Of a DNA stretch of 64,000 nucleotides, positions 37,092-46,861 are shown in pieces. Position numbers and translations under genes: made by a program. This DNA comes from Pseudomonas grandcourensis. GTDB lineage: Bacteria; Pseudomonadota; Gammaproteobacteria; Pseudomonadales; Pseudomonadaceae. Below the pieces are notes generated by a model. It saw nothing but the letters and a program-made list of their open reading frames with translations, was not told the origin of the DNA and did not search any database. The stretch lies in NCBI RefSeq assembly GCF_039909015.1, contig NZ_CP150919.1, forward strand, positions 1,278,501 to 1,342,500, given 5' to 3'. Position 1 is the stretch's first letter, and the number at the start of each line of letters is the position of its first letter.

Positions 37092-37781
37092 TCAGAGCGT
37101 ACCAAACACCTTCTTCGCCAAACTGGTCGCCGCAGCCGCCGGGTTCTGGCGGATGGTTTCTTCCTGTTTGCCGATCATTTCGAACAAGCCATTCAGCGCC
37201 TGCTCGGTGACGTAGTTTTCGACGTTGGCATTCTTCGCATCCACTACGCCCATGGTCGCCGCTTGCCCGGCGAAGGAGTTGTATTGCTGGGCCAGGCCAA
37301 CCTTGTCGGTGGCTTGCTTGACGATGGGCAGGAATTTGGCGCGGATCTGTTCGCGGCTGGTCTTGTTCAGGTATTGGGTAGCCGAGTCGTTGCCGCCGCT
37401 GAGGATGCCCTTGGCATCTTCCACGGTCATTTTCTTCACGGCATCGACGAGGATGGGCTGGGCCTGGGTCACGGCGGTTTCCGCCGCTTTGTTCATGCTG
37501 GCTTCCAGTTCATCGACCTGATCGCCCATGCCGAACTGTTTCATCTTGCTCGCGACTTTGCCCAGTTTGCCCGGCAGTTCGATTTTCACGTCCGGGTTGT
37601 TGCTGAAACCACCCGGGGTGCCGAGTTGTTTGACGGCCAGTTGCGCGCCTTGGGTCAGTGCGTCCTTGAGTCCGCCTGTGGCGTCTTTCTGCGACAGGTC
37701 GGTGAGGGACAGCGCCAGGGCGTTGGCACAGATCATCAAGCCTGCGCACAGGCCGGCAAAGCGGAGGGTAGGGCGGAGCAT
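37092..37781 (-). CDS. DUF4197 family periplasmic protein
   Basis: A 229-residue protein from ATG 37781, which has AAGGAAG well placed; nine extra codons upstream are unlikely. It has a cleavable signal peptide (MLRPTLRFAGLCAGLMICAN, cleavage near ALALSL). The mature protein is DUF4197: SLTDLSQKDATGGLKDALTQ at its start, and a helical body with NALF-like repeats toward NGLFEMIGKQEETIRQNPAA. Function of the family is unknown. The YbaY-like lipoprotein gene lies just upstream on the same strand (27 bases), so both may be co-transcribed. Confidence 0.85.
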   Translation of the reverse strand: MLRPTLRFAGLCAGLMICANALALSLTDLSQKDATGGLKDALTQGAQLAVKQLGTPGGFSNNPDVKIELPGKLGKVASKMKQFGMGDQVDELEASMNKAAETAVTQAQPILVDAVKKMTVEDAKGILSGGNDSATQYLNKTSREQIRAKFLPIVKQATDKVGLAQQYNSFAGQAATMGVVDAKNANVENYVTEQALNGLFEMIGKQEETIRQNPAAAATSLAKKVFGTL

Positions 37782-37808
37782 GGCAACTTCCTTTTTCGAA
37801 AAAGACAT

Positions 37809-38210
37809 TTAGTAGCGGGCCGGGTCGACACGGACCTTCAGCGGTTGTGGATCGGTGCCGTCCAGGCGTACGGCATGATTCTCGGTGGTGATGAACATCA
37901 GTTTGCCGTCGACTTCGATACGCGCACTCACCGAGTAACGGTGGTTGGGCTCTACCTTCAGCGGGTCGTAGCTGAGGTGGAAGGCCAGGGGCACCTGGCC
38001 CTTGACCTGGCCGCGCTGTTCGTCGATGACCTTCGCCGGGGCATCGGCGAGTGAGATGTCCTGCAGGCTGACGCTCAGGACCGCCGTCGGTGGCAGGGCG
38101 ATGCGTTGCAGGTAGAAGACTTCGCCATCGAGGGAGGCCTTGGGCGCCGGTGTCGGGTGCTGGCAGGCTGTCAGCAGGACGGCGGCTGCGATCAGGGGCA
38201 GTTTTGTCAT
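37809..38210 (-). CDS. YbaY-like lipoprotein
   Basis: A 133-residue lipoprotein (lipobox LLTAC, Cys16) of the YbaY/YscW type: SLDGEVFYLQRIALPPTAVLSV is the diagnostic start of the mature beta-sandwich, followed by LSVSLQDISLADAPAKVI and FHLSYDPLKVEPNHRYSVSA. Such proteins sit in the outer membrane facing the periplasm; their role is undefined, with a pilotin-like relation proposed from the YscW similarity. It is transcribed with or just before the DUF4197 gene. Confidence 0.82.
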   Translation of the reverse strand: MTKLPLIAAAVLLTACQHPTPAPKASLDGEVFYLQRIALPPTAVLSVSLQDISLADAPAKVIDEQRGQVKGQVPLAFHLSYDPLKVEPNHRYSVSARIEVDGKLMFITTENHAVRLDGTDPQPLKVRVDPARY

Positions 38211-38261
38211 CGGTAAATCTCCGTATCGAGGGCGCCAGAACCGACTGGCGCCCTGATCAAT

Positions 38262-40766
38262 CTAGACGCTTTGTACAGGTGGGGCGGCCTGGTCGGCGGC
38301 ATCTTCACTGCGATGCAGCGCAACCTGACGGATCGACAAACGAATCTCCGCCGGCAATACGCGCTTGGCCGCGCCTTCGGCCAGTTCACCGAGCAGTTCG
38401 TGATAGCTCAGCTTGCCCGTTTCATCGCGCTTGAGCACGTCGAGGTCGAGCATGGTCTGGATGAAGTGGCGGAACAGGCTCTTGTCGAAGAATTCCGGGG
38501 CGTTCAGGCCATGCAGGATCGACAGGCGCTGGGCCATGACCGTGCACAGGTCTTCCAGTTCTTCGGCGCTGATGCTGTTCTGGCCGCTGTTGAGCAGTAG
38601 GGACACGGTCATGTAGAAGCGCTGCAAGGTCTGGGCGATGCTTTTCGACAGCAAGGTCAGCAGCACAAAATGCCGCGAGCTGGGCGCCGGGCGCAGGTAC
38701 ACGTCGTTTTCGAAACGCAGCAGGCCTTGTTCGACGAAGGCTTCCAGCCACTGATCGATCACCGCATCCAGTTCGTCCAGCGACCAGCGAATGAACAGTT
38801 CCGCTTGCAGGTACGGGTACAGCGCGCGGGTGTAGCGCAGGATCTGTTCGCGGCTCATGCGCGAGGCGCTCTGGAAGAAGCTCGCCAGCAGCGCCGGCAG
38901 TGCGAAGATGTGCAGCACGTTGTTGCGGTAGTAGGTCATCAGGACGGCGTTCTGTTCGTCCAGATACAGGATCTTGCCCAACGCATCGCTCTGCTCGGAC
39001 AGCAGGTCCATGTCTTTCACGTGCTCGATCAGCGCCCGGCCATCGCCTTCCGGCAAGGTGGTGTGCGGCGAATAGGGGACCTTGCGCAGCAGCGCCAGGT
39101 ACAAATCCAGCACCCGCGCCATGGCCCGGTCATCCAGCGCCAGTCGGGTGGTCGACAGCAGCGCCAGTGCCACCAGATTGACCGGGTTGATCGCCGCCGC
39201 TTCGTTCAGATGCCGGGCGACTTTCTCGCCGAGGCGGTTGGTGGTTTCGTTGAGCCAGGCGGGTCTGAACTGCGGGCCGAGTTCCTGTTGGCGCCAGTCC
39301 GGCTGCTCGCCGTCGAGGAACTCCGCCAGCTTGATCGGCTCGCCGAAGTTCACCGCCACCTGGCCGAAGCGCTGTTTGAGCGCGCCGATGACTTTGAAAA
39401 TATCGAAGATCGACTCTTTCTTCTTGGCCGCACCGCGCAGTTCGCCGAGGTAGGTCCGGCCCTCCAGCACGCGCTCGTAGCCGATGTACACCGGCACGAA
39501 GACGATGGGCATGCGCGACGAACGCAGGAAGCTGCGCAGTGTGATTGCCAGCATCCCGGTCTTCGGTTGCAGCATGCGCCCGGTGCGCGAACGGCCACCT
39601 TCGACGAAGTACTCCACCGGGAAGCCCTTGGTGAACAGGGTGTGCAGGTATTCGTTGAACACCGAGGTGTACAGCGGGTTGCCCTTGAATGTGCGACGCA
39701 TGAAGAACGCGCCGCCGCGACGCAGCAGGCCGCCGATCACCGGCATGTTCAGGTTGATGCCGGCAGCAATGTGCGGCGGGGTCAGGCCGTTACGGAACAG
39801 CAGGTAGGACAGCAGCAGATAGTCGATGTGGCTGCGGTGGCACGGCACGTAGATCACTTCGTGACCCTGGGCGACCTTCTGCACGCCTTCGATGTGATTG
39901 ACCTTGATGCCGTCGTAGATCTTGTTCCAGAACCAGCTCAGCACCACTTCCATAAAACGGATCGCAGTGTAGGTGTAGTCCGAGGCGATTTCGTTGCCGT
40001 AGCGCAGCGCTTGAGCTTTGGCCTTCTCCGGCGAGATGTTCTCGCGCTCGGCTTCGTCGAGGATCGCTTGTTTGACCTGTGGCTGGTTGAGCAGGCCTTT
40101 GACCAGGTTGCGACGGTGGGAAATGTCCGGGCCGATCACCGCGGCCTTCAGGTTGCGAAAGTGCACCCGCAGGATGCGCTGGGCCATGCGCACGGTGCGC
40201 TCGTGGCCCTTGTCGTGTTCGATCAGTTCGCGCAGGTGGATCGGCGCGGAGAACTGCACGCGGGTCTTGCGGCCCAGCACGATGACGCTCAGCAATCGGC
40301 GCAAGCGCCCGGTAACGGCCCAGCTGTCGGCGAACAGCAGTTTCCATGGGCTGTTTTCGCTGTCCGGTGATTGGCCCCAGAACACGCTGACTGGAATGAT
40401 CTGCGCATCTTCGGCGGCGTTCTGGCTCAGGGCGCTGACCAGGCGGGTCAGTGTCGGCGGTGCGCCGCGCTTGTCCTGGCGGCCGAGCCAGTCCGGGTCG
40501 GGCGTCAGGTAGAAGAACGCGGCAGGCTCCAGCAGGTTGCCCACCGATACCGGCAGCACCGGGCGTGGCAGGCCGGCCTTGCTGCATTCGGTATCGACCA
40601 CGGCAAGGTCGGTCAGCGAAGGGTTTTGCAGGACGTAGAACACCGGACGACTGCGGTCGAGGTTGAGGGTGAACGACGACTGGTTGATCGTCTCGGAGCG
40701 AACCCAGAGGTACAACAGTCGGCGCAGGGTGCCAAACACAAGACGGCGGAACGGGGAGCGGGTCAT
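38262..40766 (-). CDS. plsB: Glycerol-3-phosphate O-acyltransferase
   Basis: First step of phospholipid synthesis: transfers an acyl chain from acyl-CoA or acyl-ACP to sn-glycerol 3-phosphate at the inner membrane. The 834-residue protein has the catalytic HX4D motif (H310-RSHI-D315 in [11 protein letters not shown]), the glycerol-phosphate-binding [11 protein letters not shown], and [13 protein letters not shown] as blocks II-IV. Length agrees with the large PlsB type. It is divergent from the cold-shock gene and ends beside the YbaY-like gene. Confidence 0.96.
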   Translation of the reverse strand: MTRSPFRRLVFGTLRRLLYLWVRSETINQSSFTLNLDRSRPVFYVLQNPSLTDLAVVDTECSKAGLPRPVLPVSVGNLLEPAAFFYLTPDPDWLGRQDKRGAPPTLTRLVSALSQNAAEDAQIIPVSVFWGQSPDSENSPWKLLFADSWAVTGRLRRLLSVIVLGRKTRVQFSAPIHLRELIEHDKGHERTVRMAQRILRVHFRNLKAAVIGPDISHRRNLVKGLLNQPQVKQAILDEAERENISPEKAKAQALRYGNEIASDYTYTAIRFMEVVLSWFWNKIYDGIKVNHIEGVQKVAQGHEVIYVPCHRSHIDYLLLSYLLFRNGLTPPHIAAGINLNMPVIGGLLRRGGAFFMRRTFKGNPLYTSVFNEYLHTLFTKGFPVEYFVEGGRSRTGRMLQPKTGMLAITLRSFLRSSRMPIVFVPVYIGYERVLEGRTYLGELRGAAKKKESIFDIFKVIGALKQRFGQVAVNFGEPIKLAEFLDGEQPDWRQQELGPQFRPAWLNETTNRLGEKVARHLNEAAAINPVNLVALALLSTTRLALDDRAMARVLDLYLALLRKVPYSPHTTLPEGDGRALIEHVKDMDLLSEQSDALGKILYLDEQNAVLMTYYRNNVLHIFALPALLASFFQSASRMSREQILRYTRALYPYLQAELFIRWSLDELDAVIDQWLEAFVEQGLLRFENDVYLRPAPSSRHFVLLTLLSKSIAQTLQRFYMTVSLLLNSGQNSISAEELEDLCTVMAQRLSILHGLNAPEFFDKSLFRHFIQTMLDLDVLKRDETGKLSYHELLGELAEGAAKRVLPAEIRLSIRQVALHRSEDAADQAAPPVQSV

Positions 40767-40868
40767 ACGGCTTCTGCGTGAGTGAATAAAACCGAGCGTT
40801 TGCTCGGGAGGCCGATAGTGTGCCGGATTCGTCGAAAATCGGCAAAAAAGCGCGTAAGTAAACTCCTG

Positions 40869-40896
40869 TTGAGAGTTTTAACGTCTGTCATATACT
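40869..40896 (+). promoter_or_regulatory. Probable sigma-70 promoter of the cold-shock gene
   Basis: TTGAGA at 40869-40874 and TATACT at 40891-40896 with a 16-base spacer. It leaves a transcribed leader of about 100 bases before the cold-shock gene, long for a 69-codon gene and in keeping with leader-based regulation of csp genes. Confidence 0.6.
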
Positions 40897-41002
40897 CGGC
40901 GCTCTGTCGCCGTTGCCCTCATGGGACCGGTATGCGCAGGCTGATGTTCCCGAGGCTTTCCTGCGAAAAGCCCGACCAATAATAAAAAGGGAGTATGAAC
41001 AA

Positions 41003-41212
41003 ATGGCAACACGCGAAACCGGCAATGTGAAGTGGTTCAACGACGCCAAGGGCTACGGCTTCATTCAGCGCGAGGACGGGGTGGACGTGTTCGTGCACTA
41101 CCGCGCGATTCGCGGTGAGGGACACCGTTCACTGACCGAAGGCCAGCAGGTTGAATACGCGGTGGTGGAAGGGCAGAAGGGGTTGCAGGCTGAGGATGTT
41201 GTAGGTCTGTAA
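41003..41212 (+). CDS. Cold-shock domain protein
   Basis: A 69-residue single CSD protein that binds single-stranded RNA/DNA as a chaperone. RNP1 is KGYGFIQ and RNP2 is VFVHY (usually VFVHF), with the start [20 protein letters not shown]. Start at ATG 41003 preceded by AAAGGGAG; upstream in-frame codons lack family sequence. It is one of several csp paralogues expected in Pseudomonas; whether it is cold-induced cannot be read, but the leader supports post-transcriptional control. Confidence 0.92.
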   Translation: MATRETGNVKWFNDAKGYGFIQREDGVDVFVHYRAIRGEGHRSLTEGQQVEYAVVEGQKGLQAEDVVGL

Positions 41213-41240
41213 CCAAAGTCTTCAGAACACCCAAAAACAC

Positions 41241-41332
41241 TGTGGGAGCGAGCTTGCTCGCGATGAGGTCCTTTCAGCCAACGTAGATGTTGGATGTAAG
41301 TTCGCTATCGCGAGCAAGCTCGCTCCCACAGG
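41241..41332. repeat. REPIN after the cold-shock gene
   Basis: GTGGGAGCGAGC...GCTCGCGATG at the left and its complement ending CCCACAGG at the right, between the cold-shock gene and the convergent hypothetical gene. Confidence 0.85.
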
Positions 41333-41348
41333 TTTGGTGTATAGGCTT

Positions 41349-41726
41349 TTACGCGGTTTTCCAGGTGATTTCTTCTTCACCATCAACGCTGATGCGAATC
41401 CAGCGGTCGGCTGTTTCCTCACCCTCTTCCTCGACCCAGGTGCCCGGTGCGCAACGCACTTCCACGTTCAGCGCGGCAAACGCGGCGCGGGCGCAGGCGA
41501 TGTCGTCGTCCCACGGGGTCTGGTCGCTTTCCAGGTACAGACTGTTCCATTTGCCGACGGCTTTTGGCAGCCAGGTCACTGGCACGTTGCCGGCCTTGCA
41601 CTTGTAGGTCTGGCCCTTCTGGACCCAATCGGTGCACGGGCCCAATGCCGCGCCGAGCCAGGCGGAAATGGCCTTGTGGTCGACGTCGGCGTCTTTCAGG
41701 TAAATCTCGATATCGGGTTGGCGCAT
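41349..41726 (-). CDS. Conserved hypothetical protein, 125 residues
   Basis: Start taken at ATG 41726 (MRQPDIEIYLKDADVDHKAI); a longer reading to 41798 overlaps the spacer and has no support. An acidic soluble protein with several Trp and Cys residues (two in GPCTDW and YKCKAG, others in IACARAAF and VRCAPGTW). No domain recognised. It lies downstream of rlmA on the same strand and may be the last gene of a dapE-rlmA unit. Confidence 0.75.
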   Translation of the reverse strand: MRQPDIEIYLKDADVDHKAISAWLGAALGPCTDWVQKGQTYKCKAGNVPVTWLPKAVGKWNSLYLESDQTPWDDDIACARAAFAALNVEVRCAPGTWVEEEGEETADRWIRISVDGEEEITWKTA

Positions 41727-41801
41727 GGATGTCCTCACTGCGGGTCTGAAAAATCCATTCGCGGATTTAGCCGGTTTCGGGCACTCGCCCGGAACCAAAA
41801 G

Positions 41802-42611
41802 TTATTGAAGAACGAAATAATCGTAGCGCATTGATACGGTGGTCTCGAACGGCTCGGCCTGTTCGATAACCGCTGTCCGGCGCTCGGCACTGGCACGCCA
41901 GCCGTGGGGCGTCATCGCTAGCAGGTTGGCGCGGTCCTGCGGCTTGTCCAGCGTCAGCTTGAACGTCAGCGTCTCGCTGTGCGCCAGTGCCATGCCTTCC
42001 GGCACCAGGTCCAGATGCTTGTCGTCAATGTACTCGCGGACTTCGTCATACAGCCGCTCGCGCAGTTCCATCAGGTGGCCGCTGGTCGGTCCGACTTTCA
42101 TCAAGCCACCGCCAACACTGAGCAGGCGCTTGGCTTCTTCCCAATCCAGCGGGCTGAAGATACTGGCCAGGAACTGGCAACTGCCGGAAGCCAACGGCAC
42201 CCGCGCCATGCTGGCGATCAACCAGGTGAGCTGCGGGTTGCGTTTGCAGGCGCGTTTGACCGCTTCCCGGGAGATGTCCAGGGCATAGCCCTCGGCATCT
42301 GGCAGGGCCTCGGCGATTTGCGCGGTGTAGTAACCCTCGCCACATCCGATGTCCAGCCAGTGCTGCGGTGCATAACCAGCAGCCAGCTCCGCCAGACGCT
42401 TGGCCACCGGGGCGTAGTGCCCGGCGTTCAAAAAGTCTCGGCGGGCTTCGACCATCGCCTGGTTATCCCCAGGGTCACGGCTGTTCTTGTGCTGTACCGG
42501 CAACAGGTTCAAGTAACCCTGGCGCGCGCGGTCGAAACGATGCCCGGCGGGGCAGGCCACGCCGTTGTCCACCGCATTGAGCGGCTCACTGCAGATCGGG
42601 CACGCAAGCAT
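41802..42611 (-). CDS. rlmA: 23S rRNA (guanine-N1)-methyltransferase RlmA
   Basis: A 269-residue methyltransferase. The N-terminal zinc site is C4, C7, C20 and H24 (CPIC and CPAGHRFD), followed by the diagnostic ARQGYLNLLPVQHKNS, then the SAM-binding LDIGCGEGYYTAQIAEALP. Members methylate N1 of a guanine in 23S rRNA helix 35 (G745 in E. coli). The ATG overlaps the dapE stop by one base (TGATG), so the two are coupled. Confidence 0.9.
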   Translation of the reverse strand: MLACPICSEPLNAVDNGVACPAGHRFDRARQGYLNLLPVQHKNSRDPGDNQAMVEARRDFLNAGHYAPVAKRLAELAAGYAPQHWLDIGCGEGYYTAQIAEALPDAEGYALDISREAVKRACKRNPQLTWLIASMARVPLASGSCQFLASIFSPLDWEEAKRLLSVGGGLMKVGPTSGHLMELRERLYDEVREYIDDKHLDLVPEGMALAHSETLTFKLTLDKPQDRANLLAMTPHGWRASAERRTAVIEQAEPFETTVSMRYDYFVLQ

Positions 42612-43762
42612 CAGGCGAGCAACTTGATCAGGGTCTGGTAGTAGATCTCGGTCAGCACATCGAGATCGGCGGCCAGCACGCGTTCATTGACCTGGTGGAT
42701 GGTCGCGTTGACCGGGCCCAGTTCAACTACTTGGGTGCCCATGGTCGCGATGAAGCGGCCATCGGAGGTACCACCGCTGGTGGACGCCTTGGTGTCGCGA
42801 CCGGTGATGTCCTTGATGCTCACCGACACCGCGTCGAGCAGCGCGCCCGGTTCGGTGAGGAACGGCAGGCCGGACAGCGCCCAGTCGATATGCCAGTCCA
42901 GGCCGTGCTTGTCGAGGATGTCGGCGACGCGCTTCTGCAGGCCCTCGACGGTGGACTCGGTGGAGAAGCGGAAGTTGAACACCGCCACCAGGTCACCCGG
43001 GATCACGTTGGTCGCACCGGTGCCGGAGTTGACGTTGGAGATCTGGAAACTGGTGGGCGGGAAGAAATCGTTGCCGTGGTCCCAGTGCTCGGCGGCCAGT
43101 TCGGCCAGGGCCGGGGCCGCGAGGTGGATCGGGTTCTTGGCCAGGTGCGGATAGGCCACGTGGCCCTGCACACCGTGCACGGTCAGCTTGGCGCCGAGGG
43201 AGCCGCGACGGCCGTTCTTGACCACGTCACCGACCAGGGTGGTGCTCGACGGTTCGCCGACGATGCACCAGTCCAGACGTTCCTTGCGCGCGGCGAGGCG
43301 TTCGACCACGGCCTTGGTGCCGTGGTGCGCCGGGCCTTCTTCGTCGCTGGTGATCAGGAAGGCGACCTTGCCCTTGTGATTCGGGTAGTCGGCGACAAAA
43401 CGCTCGGAGGCGACAGTCATGGCGGCGAGGCTGCCTTTCATGTCGGCGGCGCCACGGCCGCAGAGCATGCCGTGTTCGTCGATCAGCGCGTTGAACGGTT
43501 CGATCTGCCAAGCCGCCACCGGGCCGGTCGGGACCACGTCGGTGTGGCCGGCGAAGCACAGCACCGGACCGTCGTCCTGGCCGTGGGTGGCCCAGAAGTT
43601 ATCCACATCTTCGATGCGCATCGGTTCCAGGGTGAAACCGGCATCGCCCAGGCGCTGCATCATCTGCTTCTGGCAATCGGCGTCGATCGGCGTCACGGAC
43701 GGACGGCGGATCAGGTCGATGGCGAGTTGGAGGGTCGGCGAAAGGTCGGCGAGGGCCGTCAT
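42611..43762 (-). CDS. dapE: Succinyl-diaminopimelate desuccinylase
   Basis: Removes succinate from N-succinyl-LL-diaminopimelate in lysine and peptidoglycan precursor synthesis. The 383-residue protein starts at ATG 43762 with GGAG nine bases before ([20 protein letters not shown]). M20 metallopeptidase motifs: [24 protein letters not shown] and [14 protein letters not shown] give the di-zinc ligands, and [12 protein letters not shown] closes the site. It precedes rlmA with a one-base overlap; the REPIN at 43803 lies between it and ndvB. dapC and dapD are further right in the window. Confidence 0.96.
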   Translation of the reverse strand: MTALADLSPTLQLAIDLIRRPSVTPIDADCQKQMMQRLGDAGFTLEPMRIEDVDNFWATHGQDDGPVLCFAGHTDVVPTGPVAAWQIEPFNALIDEHGMLCGRGAADMKGSLAAMTVASERFVADYPNHKGKVAFLITSDEEGPAHHGTKAVVERLAARKERLDWCIVGEPSSTTLVGDVVKNGRRGSLGAKLTVHGVQGHVAYPHLAKNPIHLAAPALAELAAEHWDHGNDFFPPTSFQISNVNSGTGATNVIPGDLVAVFNFRFSTESTVEGLQKRVADILDKHGLDWHIDWALSGLPFLTEPGALLDAVSVSIKDITGRDTKASTSGGTSDGRFIATMGTQVVELGPVNATIHQVNERVLAADLDVLTEIYYQTLIKLLA

Positions 43763-43802
43763 GGAAAACTCCGGAATCATGGAATATGAGCTTGGGGTTG
43801 AA

Positions 43803-43893
43803 TGTGGGAGCGAGCCTGCTCGCGAAAGCGGCGTGTCAGTCAACATAAACATTGATTGTGACAACGCATTCGCGAGCAGGCTCGCTCCCACAG
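43803..43893. repeat. REPIN upstream of dapE
   Basis: GTGGGAGCGAGCCTGCTCGC on the left and its complement on the right, ending GCTCCCACA. The spacer (about 40 bases) contains no gene. Confidence 0.85.
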
Positions 43894-43999
43894 GTCTCGG
43901 GTTCGGTTGGAAACCGCATGCCGCCAAGCCCCGCAAAATGGCGCTTATCTTAAAGCAAAACGGCGACCATTGGCCGCCGTTTAGTGCATCCGCAGAGAT

Positions 44000-46591
44000 T
44001 TAGACGACAGGTGCCGTTTCAGGCTCGGCGGTCGGTTTCGGCAGTGACGACAGGAACGCCATGATCAGCGCCGCCAGGTACGGCAACGACTGCACCAGCA
44101 ACATGGTCACCCAGAAACGCATGTCGTTGCTCGGCATGCCGTTCACCAGGAAGATCCCCAAGGCCGCGCCCCACAACAGCAGCATGATGAACATCTCTTC
44201 CCGGGCTTCCGAAATCGCCACCCAGAAGCCGTGATTGTCGGCATTCTTCGGCGTACGGAAGAACGGAATGCTGCTGGTGAAGAAGCCGTACAGCACCGCT
44301 TTGGCGATGGTGTGGGACAACGCCAGACCGGCCAGCGCCGCGCAGAACGCATCCTTCAAATTGACCCCGACCGCACGACGGTAGAGGAAGATGATTTTGG
44401 CGACCTTGAACACGAACAGCGCCAATGGCGGGATCGCGAAAATCAGCAGCGGCGGATCGACCCGTTGCGGCACGATGATCATTGCCGCCGACCACAACAG
44501 TGCGCCGACGGTGAAGAAGATGTTCATGCCGTCCGCCACCCACGGCAACCAGCCCGCGAGGAAGTGGTAACGCTGGCCACGGGTCAGCTCGGTGTCCTTG
44601 CCGCGCAGCAGGCTGGCGGTGTGGCGCTTGATGATCTGGATCGCTCCGTAGGCCCAGCGGAAACGCTGTTTCTTGAAGTCGATGAAGGTATCGGGCATCA
44701 GGCCTTTGCCGTAGCTGGTGTGGTAATACGCTGCCGACAGGCCTTTTTCGAATACCCGCAGGCCCAGTTCGGCGTCTTCACAGATGCACCAGTCGGCCCA
44801 GCCCAGTTCTTCGAGCACCGAGCGACGGGTCATGGTCATGGTGCCGTGCTGGATGATCGCGTCGCGGTCGTTGCGGGTGACCATGCCGATGTGGAAGAAG
44901 CCCTTGTATTCCGCGTAGCAGAGCTTTTTGAAGGTGCTTTCGTTCTGGTCGCGGTAATCCTGCGGCGACTGCACCACAGCGATTTTCGGGTCGGCGAAGT
45001 GCGGCACCATGTGCTTGAGCCAGTTGCGGTCGACGCAGTAGTCCGAGTCGATCACGGCAATGACTTCGGCATCCTTGGCGGTGTGCGGGATCAGGTAGTT
45101 CAGCGCGCCGCCCTTGAAGCCGGCCAGCGGGGCCACGTGGAAGAACTTGAAGCGTGGGCCGAGGGTTTCGCAATAGTCGCGCACCGGTTCCCAGACCGCC
45201 GGGTCCTTGGTGTTGTTGTCGATGATCAGGACTTCGAAGTCCGGATAATCGAGGTTGGCCAGGGCGTTGAGGGTCTGTTTGACCATCTCCGGTGGCTCGT
45301 TGTAGCAGGGTACGTGAATCGACACTTTCGGGCGGTAGTCCGAATCGCCTACCACGGGCAGGAATTCACGCCGACGTTTGTGGGTCCAGACGGTCTCGGC
45401 CAGTTCGTGGGCTTCGGTCAGCAACACGATAAACACCCCAAGCGCACCGAGGGCGAGCAAGAAGCCTACCGTCAGGCTGAACCAGGTGCTGTATTGCTGG
45501 CTGTAGTCGTAACCGATCCACACCAGTGCCGAACCACCGAGGAACGCGGTGAAGGTCAGGAAGGTCCGGCCGCGTTGACGCAGGGCCGAGCCGTCGATCA
45601 TCAGCAGGGTCAGGGACAACAGCGCCAGTACCACGGAGCCGACCGCCAGTACCCGCCATTGCGGAATCGCCACCACCGGGCCTTCGAAGTTGAACTTCTG
45701 CTGGCGCGCGGCGTTGAACACACCCCAATAGGCGCCGACGGAACCTTCGTCGCTGGCTTTCCACGGCTGGTCAAACGCTTCGATCACGAAGTAGTTGAAG
45801 CCCTGGCGGTTGAGCTTGTTGACCAGGGTTCGCAGGTAAATCGCCTGGTCCGCCGGGGAGGCATCGGCGCCACCGCGCATGCGGCCGTTGCTCGGCCAGC
45901 CCACTTCGGACAGCAGCAGCGGCTTTTTCGGGAACATTTTTTTCAGGTCGCGGGCGCGGTCGAGGACGAACTGCCCGGCCTTGTCCATCGGGACGAATTC
46001 CCAGTAAGGCAGGATGTGCGCAGCGATCAGGTCGACATGCTTGGCCAGTTCCGGGTGTTCTTCCCAGACGTGCCACTGCTCGGACGTCGTCACCGGCACC
46101 TTCACGGCGGCACGCACGCGATCAAGCATGACGCTGAGTTCCTGGGCGGTGATTTCCTTGCGGTAAATCGCCTCGTTGCCCACCACCACACGAACCACGC
46201 TGCGCGAGGAGTTGGCGATTTCAATGGCGCGGGTGATTTCCCGTTCGTTGCGCTCCTGATCCGGGCTGATCCAGATCCCCAGGGTCACCCGCAAGCCGAA
46301 CTCTTCCGCCAGTTTCGGGATGTCTTGCAGGGTGCCATCGACCGAGTAGATGCGGATGTTGTCCGTCAGCTTGCTCATGATCTCCAGGTCGCGACGCATT
46401 TGATCGTCGGTCGGGAACTGGTCCTTCTGCGGGAACTGGCCCTGCTGGAATGGCGAGTACGAGAAACCGGAGATCTGTTCAGGCCAGTTGGGGGCGGTGA
46501 CCGGGCGATTGATCAGCGCCCAGAAGCCGGTAAACAAGGCAGCGATGGCGAGCACCACGACCAGGTTGAGTCCAAATTTACGCGATGACAT
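44000..46591 (-). CDS. ndvB: NdvB-type periplasmic glucan synthase (GH17-GT2 fusion)
   Basis: A membrane glucosyltransferase of 863 residues from ATG 46591 (MSSRKFGLNLVVVLAIAALF). An N-terminal membrane helix is followed by a GH17-like glucan-modifying domain (about 35-325), two or more helices (about 335-405), a family 2 glycosyltransferase with the nucleotide-sugar DxD in IDSDYC, an acceptor-site CEDAELGL and QRFRW (QxxRW), and a C-terminal membrane bundle (about 690-850). Pseudomonas NdvB makes beta-1,3-linked cyclic glucans of the periplasm that contribute to biofilm-specific antibiotic tolerance in P. aeruginosa. Start at residue 1 is weakly supported by the ribosome site. Confidence 0.9.
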   Translation of the reverse strand: MSSRKFGLNLVVVLAIAALFTGFWALINRPVTAPNWPEQISGFSYSPFQQGQFPQKDQFPTDDQMRRDLEIMSKLTDNIRIYSVDGTLQDIPKLAEEFGLRVTLGIWISPDQERNEREITRAIEIANSSRSVVRVVVGNEAIYRKEITAQELSVMLDRVRAAVKVPVTTSEQWHVWEEHPELAKHVDLIAAHILPYWEFVPMDKAGQFVLDRARDLKKMFPKKPLLLSEVGWPSNGRMRGGADASPADQAIYLRTLVNKLNRQGFNYFVIEAFDQPWKASDEGSVGAYWGVFNAARQQKFNFEGPVVAIPQWRVLAVGSVVLALLSLTLLMIDGSALRQRGRTFLTFTAFLGGSALVWIGYDYSQQYSTWFSLTVGFLLALGALGVFIVLLTEAHELAETVWTHKRRREFLPVVGDSDYRPKVSIHVPCYNEPPEMVKQTLNALANLDYPDFEVLIIDNNTKDPAVWEPVRDYCETLGPRFKFFHVAPLAGFKGGALNYLIPHTAKDAEVIAVIDSDYCVDRNWLKHMVPHFADPKIAVVQSPQDYRDQNESTFKKLCYAEYKGFFHIGMVTRNDRDAIIQHGTMTMTRRSVLEELGWADWCICEDAELGLRVFEKGLSAAYYHTSYGKGLMPDTFIDFKKQRFRWAYGAIQIIKRHTASLLRGKDTELTRGQRYHFLAGWLPWVADGMNIFFTVGALLWSAAMIIVPQRVDPPLLIFAIPPLALFVFKVAKIIFLYRRAVGVNLKDAFCAALAGLALSHTIAKAVLYGFFTSSIPFFRTPKNADNHGFWVAISEAREEMFIMLLLWGAALGIFLVNGMPSNDMRFWVTMLLVQSLPYLAALIMAFLSSLPKPTAEPETAPVV

Positions 46592-46861
46592 AGTTATTTC
46601 GGGTTCCAAAGACTGTGGAACGAAGGAACGGTTGGCGGTCGCCAAGGGGCGCGCATCCTACACCGGGCATTCTCTGGTCGTACAGCGAACAGGGAATTGC
46701 CGGACATTGGGCAATCCAAGTCGGTTTAAGTTCTTCCTTTAGAGCGTGTAGGGCAAATCTTTGTTCGATGTAGTTTTCGTGGATGTTGCCCGTTCATAGC
46801 GCAATGATGCTCTTGCGCGCCGACGGCCCTATAATGCGCGCCGGTTTTTGGGGTAATGGTC

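Noticed and set aside
38670..40370. 566-codon open frame opposite plsB
   Set aside because: Antisense shadow of a high-GC gene; PlsB motifs are clear on the minus strand.
44231..46588. 785-codon open frame opposite ndvB
   Set aside because: Same kind of antisense shadow; low-complexity and without motifs, while the minus-strand ndvB has GT2 and GH17 signatures.
46830..46835. TATAAT upstream of tcdA as a full promoter
   Set aside because: The -10 matches consensus but no acceptable -35 stands 16-18 bases upstream, so only the -10 is mentioned under tcdA and no promoter feature was made.
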